This document shows positions 30,594-41,112 of a stretch of DNA of 64,000 nt, piece after piece. The notes under the pieces are model-generated. The model was not told where the DNA came from and did not search any database. It saw nothing but the letters and a program-made list of their open reading frames with translations. Origin of the DNA: Bartonella rochalimae ATCC BAA-1498 (GTDB lineage Bacteria > Pseudomonadota > Alphaproteobacteria > Rhizobiales > Rhizobiaceae); contig NZ_KL407337.1 of assembly GCF_000706645.1 (NCBI RefSeq), positions 436,320 to 500,319 of the forward strand, written 5' to 3'. Position numbers and translations under genes: made by a program. How positions within the stretch are numbered: position 1 is the stretch's first letter; every line of letters begins with the position of its first letter.

Positions 30594-33257
30594 TTACCCT
30601 TTAAGAAAAGCTTTTAATGCCGTAATCGCTTCATCAGCTTTATCTCCTTTGGAACCACCAGCCTGTGCCATATCAGGACGGCCACCACCACCTTGGCCAC
30701 CAAGAACAGTGGAAACAACACGCACTAAATCAACAGCATTCAACATATTTATTAAATCATCAGTAACCCCAACAACAGCGCTTCCTTTGCCATCTTCCGA
30801 AACACTAATAAAAGCAACCACCCCAGATTTAATTTGCTTCTTTCCAGAATCTACCAACGCTTTAAGATCCCGCACCGCAATGTTTCTAAGAACGCCCCCC
30901 ATAAAAGAAATACCATTAATAATTGTAATGTCCTCTTTTCTACCCTGTAGAGCTCCACCATTCAGCGCAACATTTTTACGTGTATTATTCAACTCTTTTT
31001 CAAACTTACGACGATCATCAAGCAAATTCCTTATACGTTCTTCCAAATTAGCAGGAGAAGTTTTTAAAAAACTCGCCATTTCATAAATTCGCTTATCTTG
31101 TTGACGTAAATAAAGGCGTGCAGTTGTACCCGTTAAAGCTTCAATACGACGAACTCCAGAAGCTACAGAACTTTCACCAACAATATGAATCAAACCAATA
31201 TCACCTGTTCTCTGCACGTGCGTGCCCCCACAAAGCTCAATTGACCAATGCCTTGTTAATTCTGTTGGTTCACATCTCTCTCCCATAGAAACAACACGAA
31301 CTTCATCACCATATTTTTCCCCAAACAATGCCATTGCTCCTCCCAAAATTGCATCATCCAGCGCCATCAAACGGGTTGTGACCTTACTATTTTGCAGCAC
31401 AATATCATTTGCCAAATCTTCTACTCTTTTTAATTCTTCTGATGAAATTGGCTTTGGGTGAGAAAAATCAAAACGCAACCGACTAGGAGATACTAAAGAT
31501 CCCTTCTGTGCAATATGCGGCCCTAATATACAACGCAAAGCTTCATGCAATAAATGGGTAGCAGAATGATTAGCACGAATTTTTCTACGACGTTCAGAAT
31601 CAACGGACAGTTCCACACAATCAGATATCTGTGCTTGGCCAGATTTTACTTCTCCAATGTGAATAAAAACCCCATCACCCCTTCTCTGGGTATCATGCAC
31701 TTCAAAAACAAAAGACTCACCAGAAATAACGCCACTATCACCTACCTGCCCACCAGACTCAGCATAAAAAGGTGTTTGATTCACAACAAGCATAGCATCT
31801 TGTCCTGAAGAAATATGATCAACAATTTCACCATCACAAACAAGAGCTGTAATAACGCCCTCAGCTTTTTCTGTTTCATAACCTAAAAATTCTGTAGCGC
31901 CTACCTTATCACGAATAGAAAACCAAATTGTTTCTGTTATTGATGCGCCAGAACCAGACCAATTGGCGCGATTTTCGGCTTTCTGAAGCTCCATTGCTTT
32001 TTCAAAAGCATCAATATCAACAGATATTCCGCGACAGCGAAGGGCATCTTGCGTCAAATCAAGTGGAAAACCATATGTATCATAAAGTTTAAAGGCAACT
32101 TCACCGTCCAAATGATCACCTTCTTTAAGATCAATGCTTACTTCATTTAATAAACTAAGCCCTCGTTCAAGAGTTTTATGAAAACGCGTTTCTTCTAGCT
32201 TTAAGATTTCTGAAATTAAGGACTCAGCACGCACTAACTCGGGATAAGCTTGCCCCATTTCGCGTATTAAAACAGGCAAAAGTTTCTTCATTAATGACTC
32301 TTTAGCACCAAGAAAATGAGCATGACGCATAGCACGACGCATAATACGACGTAAAACATATCCTCGTCCCTCATTGGAAGGAAGAACACCATCAGAAATC
32401 AAAAACGCAGAAGAACGGAGATGATCAGCAATAACACGATGGCTGGCAACAAACTCACCCGTTGCCTTTATACCTGTTATCTCCTGTGAAGCGTGAATTA
32501 ATTTACAAAAAAGATCAATATCATAATTATCATGAACACCTTGCAAAACAGCTGCGATGCGTTCTAATCCCATACCAGTGTCAATAGAAGGACAAGGTAA
32601 TTCAGTTCGCTCTTCTTTATTAACTTGCTCATATTGCATAAAAACAAGATTCCAAATTTCAATAAAACGATCACCATCCTCATTAGCACTTCCAGGAGGC
32701 CCACCAAAAATTTCATCGCCATGATCATAAAAAATCTCTGAACAAGGACCACATGGACCTGTATCTCCCATCGACCAAAAATTATCATTGGTTGCAATAC
32801 GGATAATTTTTTCGTTCGGAAGCCCCGAAATTTTACGCCATAATTCAGCTGCAATATTATCAGTATGATAAACTGTGACCAACAATTTATCTTGCGAAAG
32901 ACAAAACTCTTTGGTTAAAAGATTCCATGCAAAAAAAATGGCTTCTTCTTTAAAATAATCACCAAAAGAAAAATTCCCAAGCATTTCAAAAAAAGTATGA
33001 TGACGCGCTGTATAACCAACATTATCAAGATCATTATGCTTTCCACCCGCACGAACACATTTTTGCGCTGTTGTTGCTCGTTTATAAGGGTATTGTTCAA
33101 GTCCAGTAAAAACGTTTTTAAACTGAACCATTCCTGCATTTGTAAACATCAATGTAGGGTCATTGCGTGGAACCAGTGGACTCGAAGAAAGAATTTCATG
33201 TCCATTACGACGAAAATAATCCAGAAAAGCTGACCTGATACTATTAACACTATTCAT
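30594..33257 (-). CDS. alaS: Alanyl-tRNA synthetase
   Basis: The 887-residue class II synthetase that charges tRNA-Ala. Aminoacylation domain: [18 protein letters not shown], motif 1/2 with [19 protein letters not shown], and motif 3 near [15 protein letters not shown]. The editing domain has [12 protein letters not shown] and the zinc-binding CGGTH; the C-terminal C-Ala domain ends with the glycine-rich [18 protein letters not shown]. It lies downstream of recA on the same strand, a pairing common in bacteria. Confidence 0.98.
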   Translation of the reverse strand: MNSVNSIRSAFLDYFRRNGHEILSSSPLVPRNDPTLMFTNAGMVQFKNVFTGLEQYPYKRATTAQKCVRAGGKHNDLDNVGYTARHHTFFEMLGNFSFGDYFKEEAIFFAWNLLTKEFCLSQDKLLVTVYHTDNIAAELWRKISGLPNEKIIRIATNDNFWSMGDTGPCGPCSEIFYDHGDEIFGGPPGSANEDGDRFIEIWNLVFMQYEQVNKEERTELPCPSIDTGMGLERIAAVLQGVHDNYDIDLFCKLIHASQEITGIKATGEFVASHRVIADHLRSSAFLISDGVLPSNEGRGYVLRRIMRRAMRHAHFLGAKESLMKKLLPVLIREMGQAYPELVRAESLISEILKLEETRFHKTLERGLSLLNEVSIDLKEGDHLDGEVAFKLYDTYGFPLDLTQDALRCRGISVDIDAFEKAMELQKAENRANWSGSGASITETIWFSIRDKVGATEFLGYETEKAEGVITALVCDGEIVDHISSGQDAMLVVNQTPFYAESGGQVGDSGVISGESFVFEVHDTQRRGDGVFIHIGEVKSGQAQISDCVELSVDSERRRKIRANHSATHLLHEALRCILGPHIAQKGSLVSPSRLRFDFSHPKPISSEELKRVEDLANDIVLQNSKVTTRLMALDDAILGGAMALFGEKYGDEVRVVSMGERCEPTELTRHWSIELCGGTHVQRTGDIGLIHIVGESSVASGVRRIEALTGTTARLYLRQQDKRIYEMASFLKTSPANLEERIRNLLDDRRKFEKELNNTRKNVALNGGALQGRKEDITIINGISFMGGVLRNIAVRDLKALVDSGKKQIKSGVVAFISVSEDGKGSAVVGVTDDLINMLNAVDLVRVVSTVLGGQGGGGRPDMAQAGGSKGDKADEAITALKAFLKG

Positions 33258-33461
33258 ATTTACACCTGTAGAATACAGTAAAAAATCGCAAAACCAAATA
33301 ACTACCTAATACAGCACTCTTTGCTCGCTTTAGTGCTTTAATCAAGACAAAAATATTCTCTGCAAAAAAATAAAAAGTAAACGATCTTGTACTTCAAAAT
33401 TCTAACAAATAAAAACAGAATAAACTTTAAATAAAGGAATCCTATTCAAACTAATATTATA

Positions 33462-34505
33462 TCAGATTGTTTCCTCACCCTCTGTACTTTCTACTCCAGA
33501 ATTTTCTAGCAATTCAATTGCGATTAGACCAGCATTCTGTCGTAAAGCTGTTTCAATCTCAGCCGCTATCTCTGTATGTTCACATAAAAACTGCTTTGCA
33601 TTTTCACGCCCCTGCCCTAAACGCTGAGAATTATAAGAGAACCATGAACCAGATTTTTCTACAAGACCAACTTTAACACCTAAATCTATTAATTCTCCTA
33701 ATTTAGAAATGCCCTCACCATAAATAATATCAAACTCAACTTGCTTGAATGGAGGTGCTAACTTATTCTTTACAATTTTAACGCGAGTCTGACTCCCAAT
33801 AATTGTATCACGATCTTTAATAGCTCCAATGCGACGAATATCCAAACGAACAGAAGCATAAAACTTTAAAGCATTTCCACCTGTTGTTGTTTCAGGAGAA
33901 CCAAACATCACACCTATTTTCATACGAATTTGATTGATAAAAATAACCATACAGTTAGAGCGAAAAATCGATGCTGTTAATTTTCGTAATGCTTGACTCA
34001 TCAACCTAGCTTGTAATCCAGGTAAAGAATCGCCCATTTCACCATCAATTTCTGCACGTGGTGTCAAAGCTGCAACTGAATCAACAACCAGTACATCAAC
34101 GGCACCAGAACGAACAAGTGTTTCTGTAATTTCCAATGCCTGTTCACCAGTATCTGGCTGAGAAATAAAGAGATTTGCTAAATCAACACCAAGTTTACGT
34201 GCATAAATAGGATCAAGAGCGTGTTCTGCATCAACAAAAGCACAAACTCCACCATTTTTCTGCGCTTCAGCAATAGAATGAAGAGCTAATGTTGTTTTCC
34301 CAGAACTTTCTGGCCCATAAATCTCAATAATGCGCCCTTTTGGTAGTCCACCTACCCCCAAAGCAATATCCAAAGATAACGAACCAGTCGAAACGGTCTC
34401 AATTTCAACAACTTGCTCTTTCTGCCCAAGACGCATAATCGAGCCTTTACCAAATGAACGTTCAATCTGTGAAAGAGCAGCCTCTAGAGCTTTTGTTTTA
34501 TCCAC
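33462..34505 (-). CDS. recA: Recombinase RecA
   Basis: The 347-residue strand-exchange protein and SOS coprotease. Walker [10 protein letters not shown] is at residues 64-72, the core continues with [30 protein letters not shown] and the L2 loop [18 protein letters not shown]. The start is GTG at 34505 ([11 protein letters not shown] in the frame) with an AAGGAT Shine-Dalgarno. A 14-base perfect palindrome sits 37 bp upstream of the start codon. The C-terminus is acidic, as usual. No alphaproteobacterial GTTC-N7-GTTC SOS box is obvious nearby. Confidence 0.98.
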   Translation of the reverse strand: MDKTKALEAALSQIERSFGKGSIMRLGQKEQVVEIETVSTGSLSLDIALGVGGLPKGRIIEIYGPESSGKTTLALHSIAEAQKNGGVCAFVDAEHALDPIYARKLGVDLANLFISQPDTGEQALEITETLVRSGAVDVLVVDSVAALTPRAEIDGEMGDSLPGLQARLMSQALRKLTASIFRSNCMVIFINQIRMKIGVMFGSPETTTGGNALKFYASVRLDIRRIGAIKDRDTIIGSQTRVKIVKNKLAPPFKQVEFDIIYGEGISKLGELIDLGVKVGLVEKSGSWFSYNSQRLGQGRENAKQFLCEHTEIAAEIETALRQNAGLIAIELLENSGVESTEGEETI

Positions 34506-34877
34506 AACTATATCCTTAGTGAGTTATAACAAATTTAATATACAGTATATACTGTTCTCTTCGCCTAATTAAAGCCTCGAATTTGGATGTTCACAGACTA
34601 TTTCTTTTATTCTTAGTTAGATTCAACAAAATCCAATTCCCTCCACTTAAAAGAAACTACGTTTTCTTCAAGAGATAACATATTAGAGAGAGTCGCTTAC
34701 ACACTAAATTTATATACCGTTAATACCTTTTTCTTTAAATAAATCAAATACCCCCTACTCTATAGAACAGCAGTAAGTTCTTTTAGTTTAATCTGAATCT
34801 TAATTAAAATTATAATAATTATGACTAAATACAAAAAAACAATCAAAAATACATTCTCTCTTACTCTCTCTAAAATT
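34506..34877. other. recA upstream region
   Basis: 372 bp between the rarA stop and recA. It contains the 14-base palindrome at 34542-34555 and a short AGAAC/GTTCT inverted repeat at 34764-34781; otherwise AT-rich and featureless. Confidence 0.5.
34542..34555. promoter_or_regulatory. Perfect palindrome ahead of recA, possible operator
   Basis: ACAGTATATACTGT is a perfect 14-base inverted repeat 37 bp upstream of the recA start codon, where it would overlap or flank the promoter (TATATTAAAT lies next to it on the minus strand). It resembles the enteric LexA box turned inside out (ACAG...CTGT rather than CTGT...ACAG). The regulator is not known. Confidence 0.45.
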
Positions 34878-36197
34878 TTATTTTTGATTAACTCGTTTTT
34901 GTCGTAACTTCTTCCACCAATCAAGACGCTTTATAATTTCCCGCTCAAAACCACGTTCTTGTGGCTGATAATAGATCTGATGCCCAAGTTCTTCAGGAAA
35001 ATATTCTTGCCCTGAAAACGCATCTTGTTCGTCATGGTCATAACGATAACCATGCCCATATCCCTCTTCTTTCATAAATTTTGTAGGAGCATTACGAATG
35101 TGCTTAGGAGGAGATAAAGAACCGTTTTTGCGAGCACTATGCATTGCCGCTTTATAAGCAAGATAAGTTGCATTTGATTTTGGTGCAGTTGCAACATAAA
35201 GACATGCTTGCACAAGAGCTAACTCTCCTTCAGGTGATCCTAAATAACTATAGGCATCTTTTGCTGCATTACAAATTACAAGAGCTTGTGGATCTGCTAA
35301 ACCAATATCTTCAATAGCTATGCGAACCAACCTACGCCCAATATATAAAGGATCTTCACCCGCATCAAACATACGTGCAAGATAATACAGTGCAGCATCA
35401 GGGTCAGAACCACGAACTGACTTATGCAGTGCTGAAATAAGGTTATAATGACTATCTCGTCCTTTATCATAAATCGGAGTTCGACGCTGAATTATGGCTT
35501 GCAGAGTTTCGGCATTAAAAACTTCTTCTGACTGTGCAGCACGCCAAATATCTTCTGCTAATGTTAAAGCTGCTCGTGCATCACCGTCAGATATCCTTAT
35601 TAAAACTTCTCTCGCGTGATCATCTAAAGGCAGTGATCTTCCCTCTACTTTTTCAGCGCGTTTCAAAAGTATGTCCAAACTTGCATTATCATGCGCGCGA
35701 AAAGTTAAAACACGTGCACGTGAAAGAAGAGCAGCATTAAGTTCAAATGAAGGATTCTCAGTTGTTGCTCCTACAAGAATTATAGTTCCATCTTCCATAA
35801 AAGGTAAAAAACTATCCTGTTGAGAGCGATTAAAGCGGTGAATTTCATCGATAAATAATAATGTTTGACATCCAGACATCAAACGGGCTCGGGCTACTTC
35901 AAAAATTTTCTTTAGTTCCGATATTCCAGTAAAAATAGCAGAAACTTGTTCAAAGGCAAAATTTGTTTCAAGTGCCAACAAACGTGCTACCGTCGTTTTA
36001 CCTGTGCCTGGTGGTCCCCAGAAAATCATAGAACTAAAAGAGCCAGACGCAACCATGCGCGAAAGAAAGCCCTCCGCTCCAATTAAATGGTTTTGCCCTA
36101 CCACTTCATGAAGAGAGCGAGGACGCATCTTTTCTGCAAGGGGACGATTTTGATTAACACAAGAATCAAAGGGTAAAGTATAAAAATCTTTATTCAA
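34878..36197 (-). CDS. rarA: Replication-associated recombination protein A (RarA/MgsA AAA+ ATPase)
   Basis: A 439-residue clamp-loader-like ATPase that acts at stalled replication forks. Walker A GPPGTGKTT is at 61-69, Walker B LLFIDEIHRFNRSQQD follows, then the sensor region VGATTENPSFELNAALLSR and the C-terminal RarA part (YDKGRDSHYNLISALHKSVRGSDPDAALYYLARM in continuous reading). The start is TTG at 36197 with GAGAG seven bases upstream, overlapping the end of degQ by no bases but only nine away, so the two are one operon. The TTG start is the only one that keeps the N-terminal NRPLAEKMRP motif. Confidence 0.95.
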   Translation of the reverse strand: MNKDFYTLPFDSCVNQNRPLAEKMRPRSLHEVVGQNHLIGAEGFLSRMVASGSFSSMIFWGPPGTGKTTVARLLALETNFAFEQVSAIFTGISELKKIFEVARARLMSGCQTLLFIDEIHRFNRSQQDSFLPFMEDGTIILVGATTENPSFELNAALLSRARVLTFRAHDNASLDILLKRAEKVEGRSLPLDDHAREVLIRISDGDARAALTLAEDIWRAAQSEEVFNAETLQAIIQRRTPIYDKGRDSHYNLISALHKSVRGSDPDAALYYLARMFDAGEDPLYIGRRLVRIAIEDIGLADPQALVICNAAKDAYSYLGSPEGELALVQACLYVATAPKSNATYLAYKAAMHSARKNGSLSPPKHIRNAPTKFMKEEGYGHGYRYDHDEQDAFSGQEYFPEELGHQIYYQPQERGFEREIIKRLDWWKKLRQKRVNQK

Positions 36198-36206
36198 ATA
36201 AAACTC

Positions 36207-37601
36207 TCAACGAATCAATTGACGAATATGTAAACCATTGCGCTCATATTCTATTTCCCAAATATGTGAGTGTTTTTGCATAAGCACTTTTTTTAACTGA
36301 CTTACAGTTTGAATTTTATGACCATTAACAGTATGCAAAATATCTCCAGGACGAAAAATACCCGCAGCATTACTTCTTTGGTCAACCTCAGTAATTATCA
36401 CACCTTTCACAGTAACAGGAAGATGAAATCGTCGACTATTGTACCGCGTTAAATCTAATACTTCAGCACCAGAAAGGGGATTTTCTCCCACAATTTTTTC
36501 AGATTGTGCAAATGCAGATTCTGGTGTTGATAATACAGTTATTTCTGTTTTAAAAATTTTTCCATCCCGTAAATATTCTAAAACAAGGCTCTGCCCAATC
36601 CTAGTTGTCATCAAACGATATCCAAGACTATCTGGACTCTCAATTTGCATCCCTTGCACACTCAAAATAACGTCACCCACTTTCAAACCAGCTTTCTCAG
36701 CCGGACTACCTTTGATAATCTCAATAATGAGTGCACCATACGAATGTTCTAAACCCAAACCACTTGCAATATCAGGTGTAATACTTTGAAAAGATGCCCC
36801 AATATAAGGGGGCACAAGAAACTTTTCACCACGCTTCACTGTATCAAGCACAACTTTAATAAGATTAACTGGGATAGCAAATCCAATCCCTACAGAACCA
36901 CCTGAACGTGAATAAATAGCCGTATTAATCCCAATTAATTGACCTTTCATATCAATTAAAGCCCCACCAGAATTACCTGGATTAATAGCAGCATCTGTTT
37001 GAATGAAAAAATCAAAATCAGAAATACCTATACGCGTACGTGCTTGTGCTGAAACAATGCCACTTGTAACCGTCTGACCAACACCAAAAGGATTACCAAT
37101 TGCTAGAACAAGGTCTCCAACTTCCACTGCATCAGAATCTCCCAAAGGGAGAACAGGAAATTGAGCATCTTTTGAATTAATTTCAAGTACTGCAATATCT
37201 GTTGTTTCATCCTTTAATATAACTTTACTTTCAAATTCCCGGCCATCAGAAAAAGCAACTTTAATTTCGCTAGCATCCTTAATAACATGGTAACTAGTAA
37301 CAATCAAACCACGTGCATCAACAATCACCCCAGATCCTAATGATGACTGAGTACGCAAAGATCGCTTACCTTGATAACGACCAAAAAATTGTTCAAAAAA
37401 TGGATCTCCCTCAAAAGGCGAACGTACTCTAACTTTTCGTGCAGCATAAATATTCACAACGGATGGAACAGTCTTTTTCACTAAAGGAGCAAATGAAAAA
37501 GTAATATCTGACTGTTTTTGTGGAATTTGAGCATTCGCATAACAAAACGTTATTTGTGCCATAATCACAAAAAAAAGCCCTATTAAAATAGAATATTTCA
37601 T
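36207..37601 (-). CDS. DegQ/DegP-type periplasmic serine endoprotease (HtrA family)
   Basis: A 464-residue envelope protease/chaperone. A signal peptide (MKYSILIGLFFVIMAQITFCYANA) precedes the trypsin-like domain with triad His105 (TSYHVIKD), Asp135 (TTDIAVLE) and Ser211 (NPGNSGGAL). Two PDZ domains follow (PYIGASFQSITPDIAS... and a shorter second one near 380-455 with ITEVDQRSNAAGIFRPGDIL). The frame opens seven codons earlier, but ATG 37601 has a GAAGGAG Shine-Dalgarno and fits the signal peptide. It lies between rplQ and rarA, the rhizobial order; a terminator separates it from rplQ. Confidence 0.94.
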   Translation of the reverse strand: MKYSILIGLFFVIMAQITFCYANAQIPQKQSDITFSFAPLVKKTVPSVVNIYAARKVRVRSPFEGDPFFEQFFGRYQGKRSLRTQSSLGSGVIVDARGLIVTSYHVIKDASEIKVAFSDGREFESKVILKDETTDIAVLEINSKDAQFPVLPLGDSDAVEVGDLVLAIGNPFGVGQTVTSGIVSAQARTRIGISDFDFFIQTDAAINPGNSGGALIDMKGQLIGINTAIYSRSGGSVGIGFAIPVNLIKVVLDTVKRGEKFLVPPYIGASFQSITPDIASGLGLEHSYGALIIEIIKGSPAEKAGLKVGDVILSVQGMQIESPDSLGYRLMTTRIGQSLVLEYLRDGKIFKTEITVLSTPESAFAQSEKIVGENPLSGAEVLDLTRYNSRRFHLPVTVKGVIITEVDQRSNAAGIFRPGDILHTVNGHKIQTVSQLKKVLMQKHSHIWEIEYERNGLHIRQLIR

Positions 37602-37839
37602 TATTAGCTCCTTCAAAAACAAAAGCTTACTTCTTAATAAGATAAGAAGACCTCCTTACTTACCTTGAAAATCGGTGATCATCACTAAATAATCAATGAT
37701 TTAGGCACAAAAAATTTATCCAAACAACAAACAATATAGAAATTAAACAACTCAACGAATAAAGTCACCTCTCTCCTTTTTACATAATAGAAAAAATTAG
37801 CTCTACAATTTTAATGAAAAAACGCCCTTAAAATTTAAT

Positions 37840-37868
37840 AAAAAAACCGCCTTTAAAAGACGGTTTTT
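37840..37868 (-). terminator. Rho-independent terminator of the ribosomal superoperon (after rplQ)
   Basis: On the minus strand AACCGTC pairs with GGCGGTT (one G-U) around a TTTTAAA loop, followed by a run of seven T. It begins 29 bases past the rplQ stop and is the clearest terminator in the window. Confidence 0.85.
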
Positions 37869-37896
37869 AAAAAGCTAATAAGAAAAATTGCTCCTT

Positions 37897-38325
37897 TTAT
37901 GAAGCAGCTTCTTCTTTAACAGCTGTTGTTTCCATACGTGCACGATCAACAGCACCTTTTGCGTCAACATCGCGATCAACAAACTCAATAACAGCCATAG
38001 GAGCATTATCACCGGTACGAAAACCTGCTTTCATAATACGCAAATAACCACCTTTACGTGATGCATAACGTACCGCTAACGTATCAAACAATTTCGCAAC
38101 ATGCTTCGCATCACGAAGAGCTGAAATCGCTTGCCGACGTGCATGCAAATCTCCACGCTTACCAAGCGTAACTAATTTTTCAACGACAGGACGAATTTCT
38201 TTAGCCTTTGGAAGCGTCGTCATAATCTGCTCATGCTCAATAAGCGAAGCCGCCATATTTGCAAACATTGCTTTACGATGACTAGCAGTCCGGTTCAGCC
38301 TACGACCTGATTTACTGTGGCGCAT
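37897..38325 (-). CDS. rplQ: 50S ribosomal protein L17
   Basis: A 142-residue protein near the exit tunnel. It starts [20 protein letters not shown], with the family block [25 protein letters not shown]. The last gene of the alpha cluster, 23 bp after rpoA, followed by the terminator. The C-terminus has the short Ala/Glu-rich tail common in rhizobia. Confidence 0.98.
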   Translation of the reverse strand: MRHSKSGRRLNRTASHRKAMFANMAASLIEHEQIMTTLPKAKEIRPVVEKLVTLGKRGDLHARRQAISALRDAKHVAKLFDTLAVRYASRKGGYLRIMKAGFRTGDNAPMAVIEFVDRDVDAKGAVDRARMETTAVKEEAAS

Positions 38326-38348
38326 AAGCCTTCTCCTTCAATGTTAAT

Positions 38349-39362
38349 TTAATACTGATCTTCATAACGTTTCGCAAGATCATCAATGTTATCAGGAGGC
38401 CACGCAGGAATTTCCATCCCAAGATGGAGTCCCATACATGCGAGAACTTCCTTAATTTCATTCAATGATTTCCGTCCAAAATTTGGTGTCCGAAGCATTT
38501 CAGCTTCTGTTTTTTGTATAAGATCACCAATATAAACAATATTATCATTTTTAAGACAATTTGCTGAACGCACTGAAAGTTCTAATTCATCCACCTTTTT
38601 GAGCAAGGCTGGATTAAAGGAAAGTTCAGAATCCGGCTCTTCCACCAATTCTTTTTGTGGTTCTTCAAAGTTAACAAATACCAACAATTGATCTTGAAGA
38701 ATACGAGCTGCAAAAGCAATCGCATCTTCACCATTAACAGCGCCATTCGTTTCGATTGTTAATGTCAATTTATCATAATCTAGAATCTGTCCTTCACGTG
38801 TATTCTCTACTTTATAGGATACTTTACGAACTGGCGAATAAAGGCTATCAACAGGAATAAGTCCTATTGGTGCATCATCAATACAATTTCTCTCCGATGG
38901 AACATAACCCTTTCCTGTATTGACAATAAGTTCCATGCGAACTTCTGCGTCCTCATCCAATGTGCAAATCACATGCTCCGGATTAAGAATTGCCATATCT
39001 CCAACTGTTTGTATATCTCCAGCTTTAACCACTCCGGGTCCCTCTTTACAGAGAATAACCCGCTTAGGCCCCTCCTCTTCCATACGTATAGCAATCTCTT
39101 TGATATTTAAAATAATATCTGTAACATCTTCACGAACACCCGGAATTGAGGAGAATTCATGTAAAATACTATCAATTTGTACAGCAGTAACTGCAGCACC
39201 ACGAAGTGATGATAACAACACACGACGCAATGCATTTCCTAATGTCAAACCGAAACCACGCTCAAGAGGTTCTGCAACCACACTTACAATATTCGGATCA
39301 TTATGCGCGTGAAACTCAACTTTACTGGGTTTAATTAATTCCTGCCAGTTTTTCTGGATCAT
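38349..39362 (-). CDS. rpoA: RNA polymerase alpha subunit
   Basis: The 337-residue subunit that starts polymerase assembly and contacts activators and UP elements. The N-terminal domain has [22 protein letters not shown]; the C-terminal domain (about 255-325) has the helix-hairpin-helix [20 protein letters not shown] and [12 protein letters not shown]. The longer frame adds 11 residues, but ATG 39362 ([14 protein letters not shown]) has an AGGAAT Shine-Dalgarno and fits the family. Cotranscribed with rpsK upstream and rplQ downstream. Confidence 0.98.
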   Translation of the reverse strand: MIQKNWQELIKPSKVEFHAHNDPNIVSVVAEPLERGFGLTLGNALRRVLLSSLRGAAVTAVQIDSILHEFSSIPGVREDVTDIILNIKEIAIRMEEEGPKRVILCKEGPGVVKAGDIQTVGDMAILNPEHVICTLDEDAEVRMELIVNTGKGYVPSERNCIDDAPIGLIPVDSLYSPVRKVSYKVENTREGQILDYDKLTLTIETNGAVNGEDAIAFAARILQDQLLVFVNFEEPQKELVEEPDSELSFNPALLKKVDELELSVRSANCLKNDNIVYIGDLIQKTEAEMLRTPNFGRKSLNEIKEVLACMGLHLGMEIPAWPPDNIDDLAKRYEDQY

Positions 39363-39420
39363 ATTTTTATTCCTGTTCTTTAGTTCCGTTACCATTCAAT
39401 CGCAACGGCCAGCGTGAACA

Positions 39421-39436
39421 TCGGAGAAACCTCCGA
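39421..39436 (-). promoter_or_regulatory. Short hairpin between rpsK and rpoA
   Basis: TCGGAG (39421-39426) and CTCCGA (39431-39436) pair perfectly across a four-base loop, in the 95 bp spacer between rpsK and rpoA. It has no T run and may tune rpoA relative to the ribosomal genes; this is inferred. Confidence 0.4.
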
Positions 39437-39457
39437 CAATGAAAAACAATACCCAAA

Positions 39458-39847
39458 TTAAACACGCCGCCTTTTTCGCGGACGACATCCATTATGAGGA
39501 ATTGGTGTCACATCACGAATGGAAGTAATTAAAAAACCAACAGATTGCAATGCACGTAAAGCGGATTCACGACCTGCTCCGGGCCCACAAACTTCAACTT
39601 CCAACGAACGCATACCATGTTCTTGTGCTTTTTTGGCACAATCCTCTGCAGCAACCTGTGCAGCAAAAGGCGTAGACTTACGTGATCCCTTAAATCCTTG
39701 AGCTCCAGCAGATGACCATGCAATTGTATGTCCCTGAGAATCAGTAATAGTAATCATTGTATTATTAAATGTTGAATTGATATGTACAACACCTGATGAA
39801 ATATTCTTACGCTCGCGACGACGAATACGTGTGGCTTCCTTGGCCAT
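39458..39847 (-). CDS. rpsK: 30S ribosomal protein S11
   Basis: A 129-residue platform protein that helps shape the mRNA path near the E site. The family pattern [45 protein letters not shown] is intact in order, and the end is [13 protein letters not shown]. It lies 134 bp after rpsM, with rpoA following. Confidence 0.98.
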   Translation of the reverse strand: MAKEATRIRRRERKNISSGVVHINSTFNNTMITITDSQGHTIAWSSAGAQGFKGSRKSTPFAAQVAAEDCAKKAQEHGMRSLEVEVCGPGAGRESALRALQSVGFLITSIRDVTPIPHNGCRPRKRRRV

Positions 39848-39981
39848 AGCCTTCCTTTCAACGATCTCTTTACTGCCGTAATACCAGCAGCTCCACCTTA
39901 TTCGCTCTTGTTTTAAATATTCAACAAAAACAAAATATCTAAAATAAAACCTTCATAATCAATTAAAGCAATTAAAGATTT

Positions 39982-40350
39982 TTACTTCTTCTTACCAGCA
40001 ATTGCTTTAGCAGGACCTTTACGTGTACGCGCATTTGTATGCGTACGCTGCCCACGAACGGGCAAAGAGCGACGATGGCGTAAACCACGATAACAGCCAA
40101 GATCCATCAAACGCTTTACACTCATCGCAACCTCCCGACGGAGGTCCCCTTCAACCTGATAGCTTTGGTCTATTGTCTCACGAATCTGTAAAACTTCTGC
40201 ATCCGAAAGCTCATGTACACGACGCTCTGGAGAAATACCAACTTTCTCGATAATTTCCTGAGCAAATTTTTGTCCAATCCCATAAATATATTGAAGCGCA
40301 ATAACTACACGCTTATTTGTCGGGATATTGACGCCAGCAATACGGGCCAC
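39982..40350 (-). CDS. rpsM: 30S ribosomal protein S13
   Basis: A 122-residue head protein that contacts P-site tRNA and L5. The frame runs back to 40401, but the family start is [15 protein letters not shown], coded from GTG at 40350 with a GGAG Shine-Dalgarno. [10 protein letters not shown] and [26 protein letters not shown] are typical, and the tail is lysine-rich. It follows adk after 183 bp, with a possible own promoter. Confidence 0.97.
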   Translation of the reverse strand: MARIAGVNIPTNKRVVIALQYIYGIGQKFAQEIIEKVGISPERRVHELSDAEVLQIRETIDQSYQVEGDLRREVAMSVKRLMDLGCYRGLRHRRSLPVRGQRTHTNARTRKGPAKAIAGKKK

Positions 40351-40401
40351 GCCTATTCTCCTTGAGTATGTTAACAGTTTACCATAAAATACTTGAAGCA
40401 T

Positions 40402-40429
40402 TTTATAGAAAAAAATGGCTTCGGTTCAA
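40402..40429 (-). promoter_or_regulatory. Candidate internal promoter ahead of rpsM (alpha cluster)
   Basis: A TTGAAC -35 (40424-40429) and a TATAAA -10 (40402-40407) stand 16 bp apart on the minus strand, about 50 bp upstream of the rpsM start, in the largest gap of the alpha part. This would give rpsM-rpsK-rpoA-rplQ partial independence. Confidence 0.4.
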
Positions 40430-40533
40430 ACATATTCCGAATCCTGTTATTCCTACTGAAATGAATCAAAGCGATTTCTGATAGATTTCATTATAAAAGT
40501 CAACTCTTTTCAATTTATTTCTGATAAAGTCCT

Positions 40534-41112
40534 TCATTTAAAAAGCTCTTTAATTGCGCGCGATACATCAGAAATATCAGCCATTCCATCAACCGTTTTT
40601 AGTAATCCAATATCTGAATAAAACTTTGATACAGGAGCTGTTTTCTCACGATACTCAACTAGTCGTTTTGCAAAAGCACCAGGATTATCATCTGAACGAA
40701 CCTGCCCACCAGAAACAACCGTTTCCTGTACACGCTTTTTTATACGCTCAATCAACGCATCTTCATCAACAACAAGCTCAATAACCGCATCAAGTTGTAC
40801 ATTTTTTGATTTTAAAATTTGCTGCAATGCCTCTGCTTGTGCCAAGGTCCGCGGATACCCATCCAATATAAAACCACCCACGCAATCACTTTCACTAATA
40901 CGATCTGATACAATTCGATTAACAATATCATCAGAAACCAAAGAACCAGATTCCATTATTGCTTTAGCTTCTTTACCAACTTCTGTTTCTTTCATAATAA
41001 CTGCACGCAGCATATCACCGGTGGACAACTGAGGAATATTATATTCCTCTGTAAGCATTTTAGCTTGCGTACCTTTGCCAGCACCAGGAGGACCTAAAAG
41101 AATCACCTTCAT
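40534..41112 (-). CDS. adk: Adenylate kinase
   Basis: A 192-residue enzyme that interconverts ATP + AMP with two ADP. The P-loop [10 protein letters not shown] is at residues 7-16, the AMP-binding LSTGDMLRA and [16 protein letters not shown] blocks follow, and the C-terminal [16 protein letters not shown] is typical. It is the short form without the long zinc-type LID. Its start codon overlaps the end of secY by four bases (ATGA), so the two are translationally coupled. Confidence 0.97.
   Translation of the reverse strand: MKVILLGPPGAGKGTQAKMLTEEYNIPQLSTGDMLRAVIMKETEVGKEAKAIMESGSLVSDDIVNRIVSDRISESDCVGGFILDGYPRTLAQAEALQQILKSKNVQLDAVIELVVDEDALIERIKKRVQETVVSGGQVRSDDNPGAFAKRLVEYREKTAPVSKFYSDIGLLKTVDGMADISDVSRAIKELFK

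Noticed and set aside
34764-34781. AGAAC...GTTCT inverted repeat as an SOS box
   Set aside because: Alphaproteobacterial LexA boxes are direct repeats of GTTC spaced by seven bases; this is an inverted repeat with a different spacing, 260 bp from recA.
40350-41109. rpmJ (L36) expected between secY/adk and rpsM
   Set aside because: No 37-41 codon frame with the CKxC pattern is present in 40351-40533; in alphaproteobacteria this gene usually lies elsewhere, so it is not a loss.
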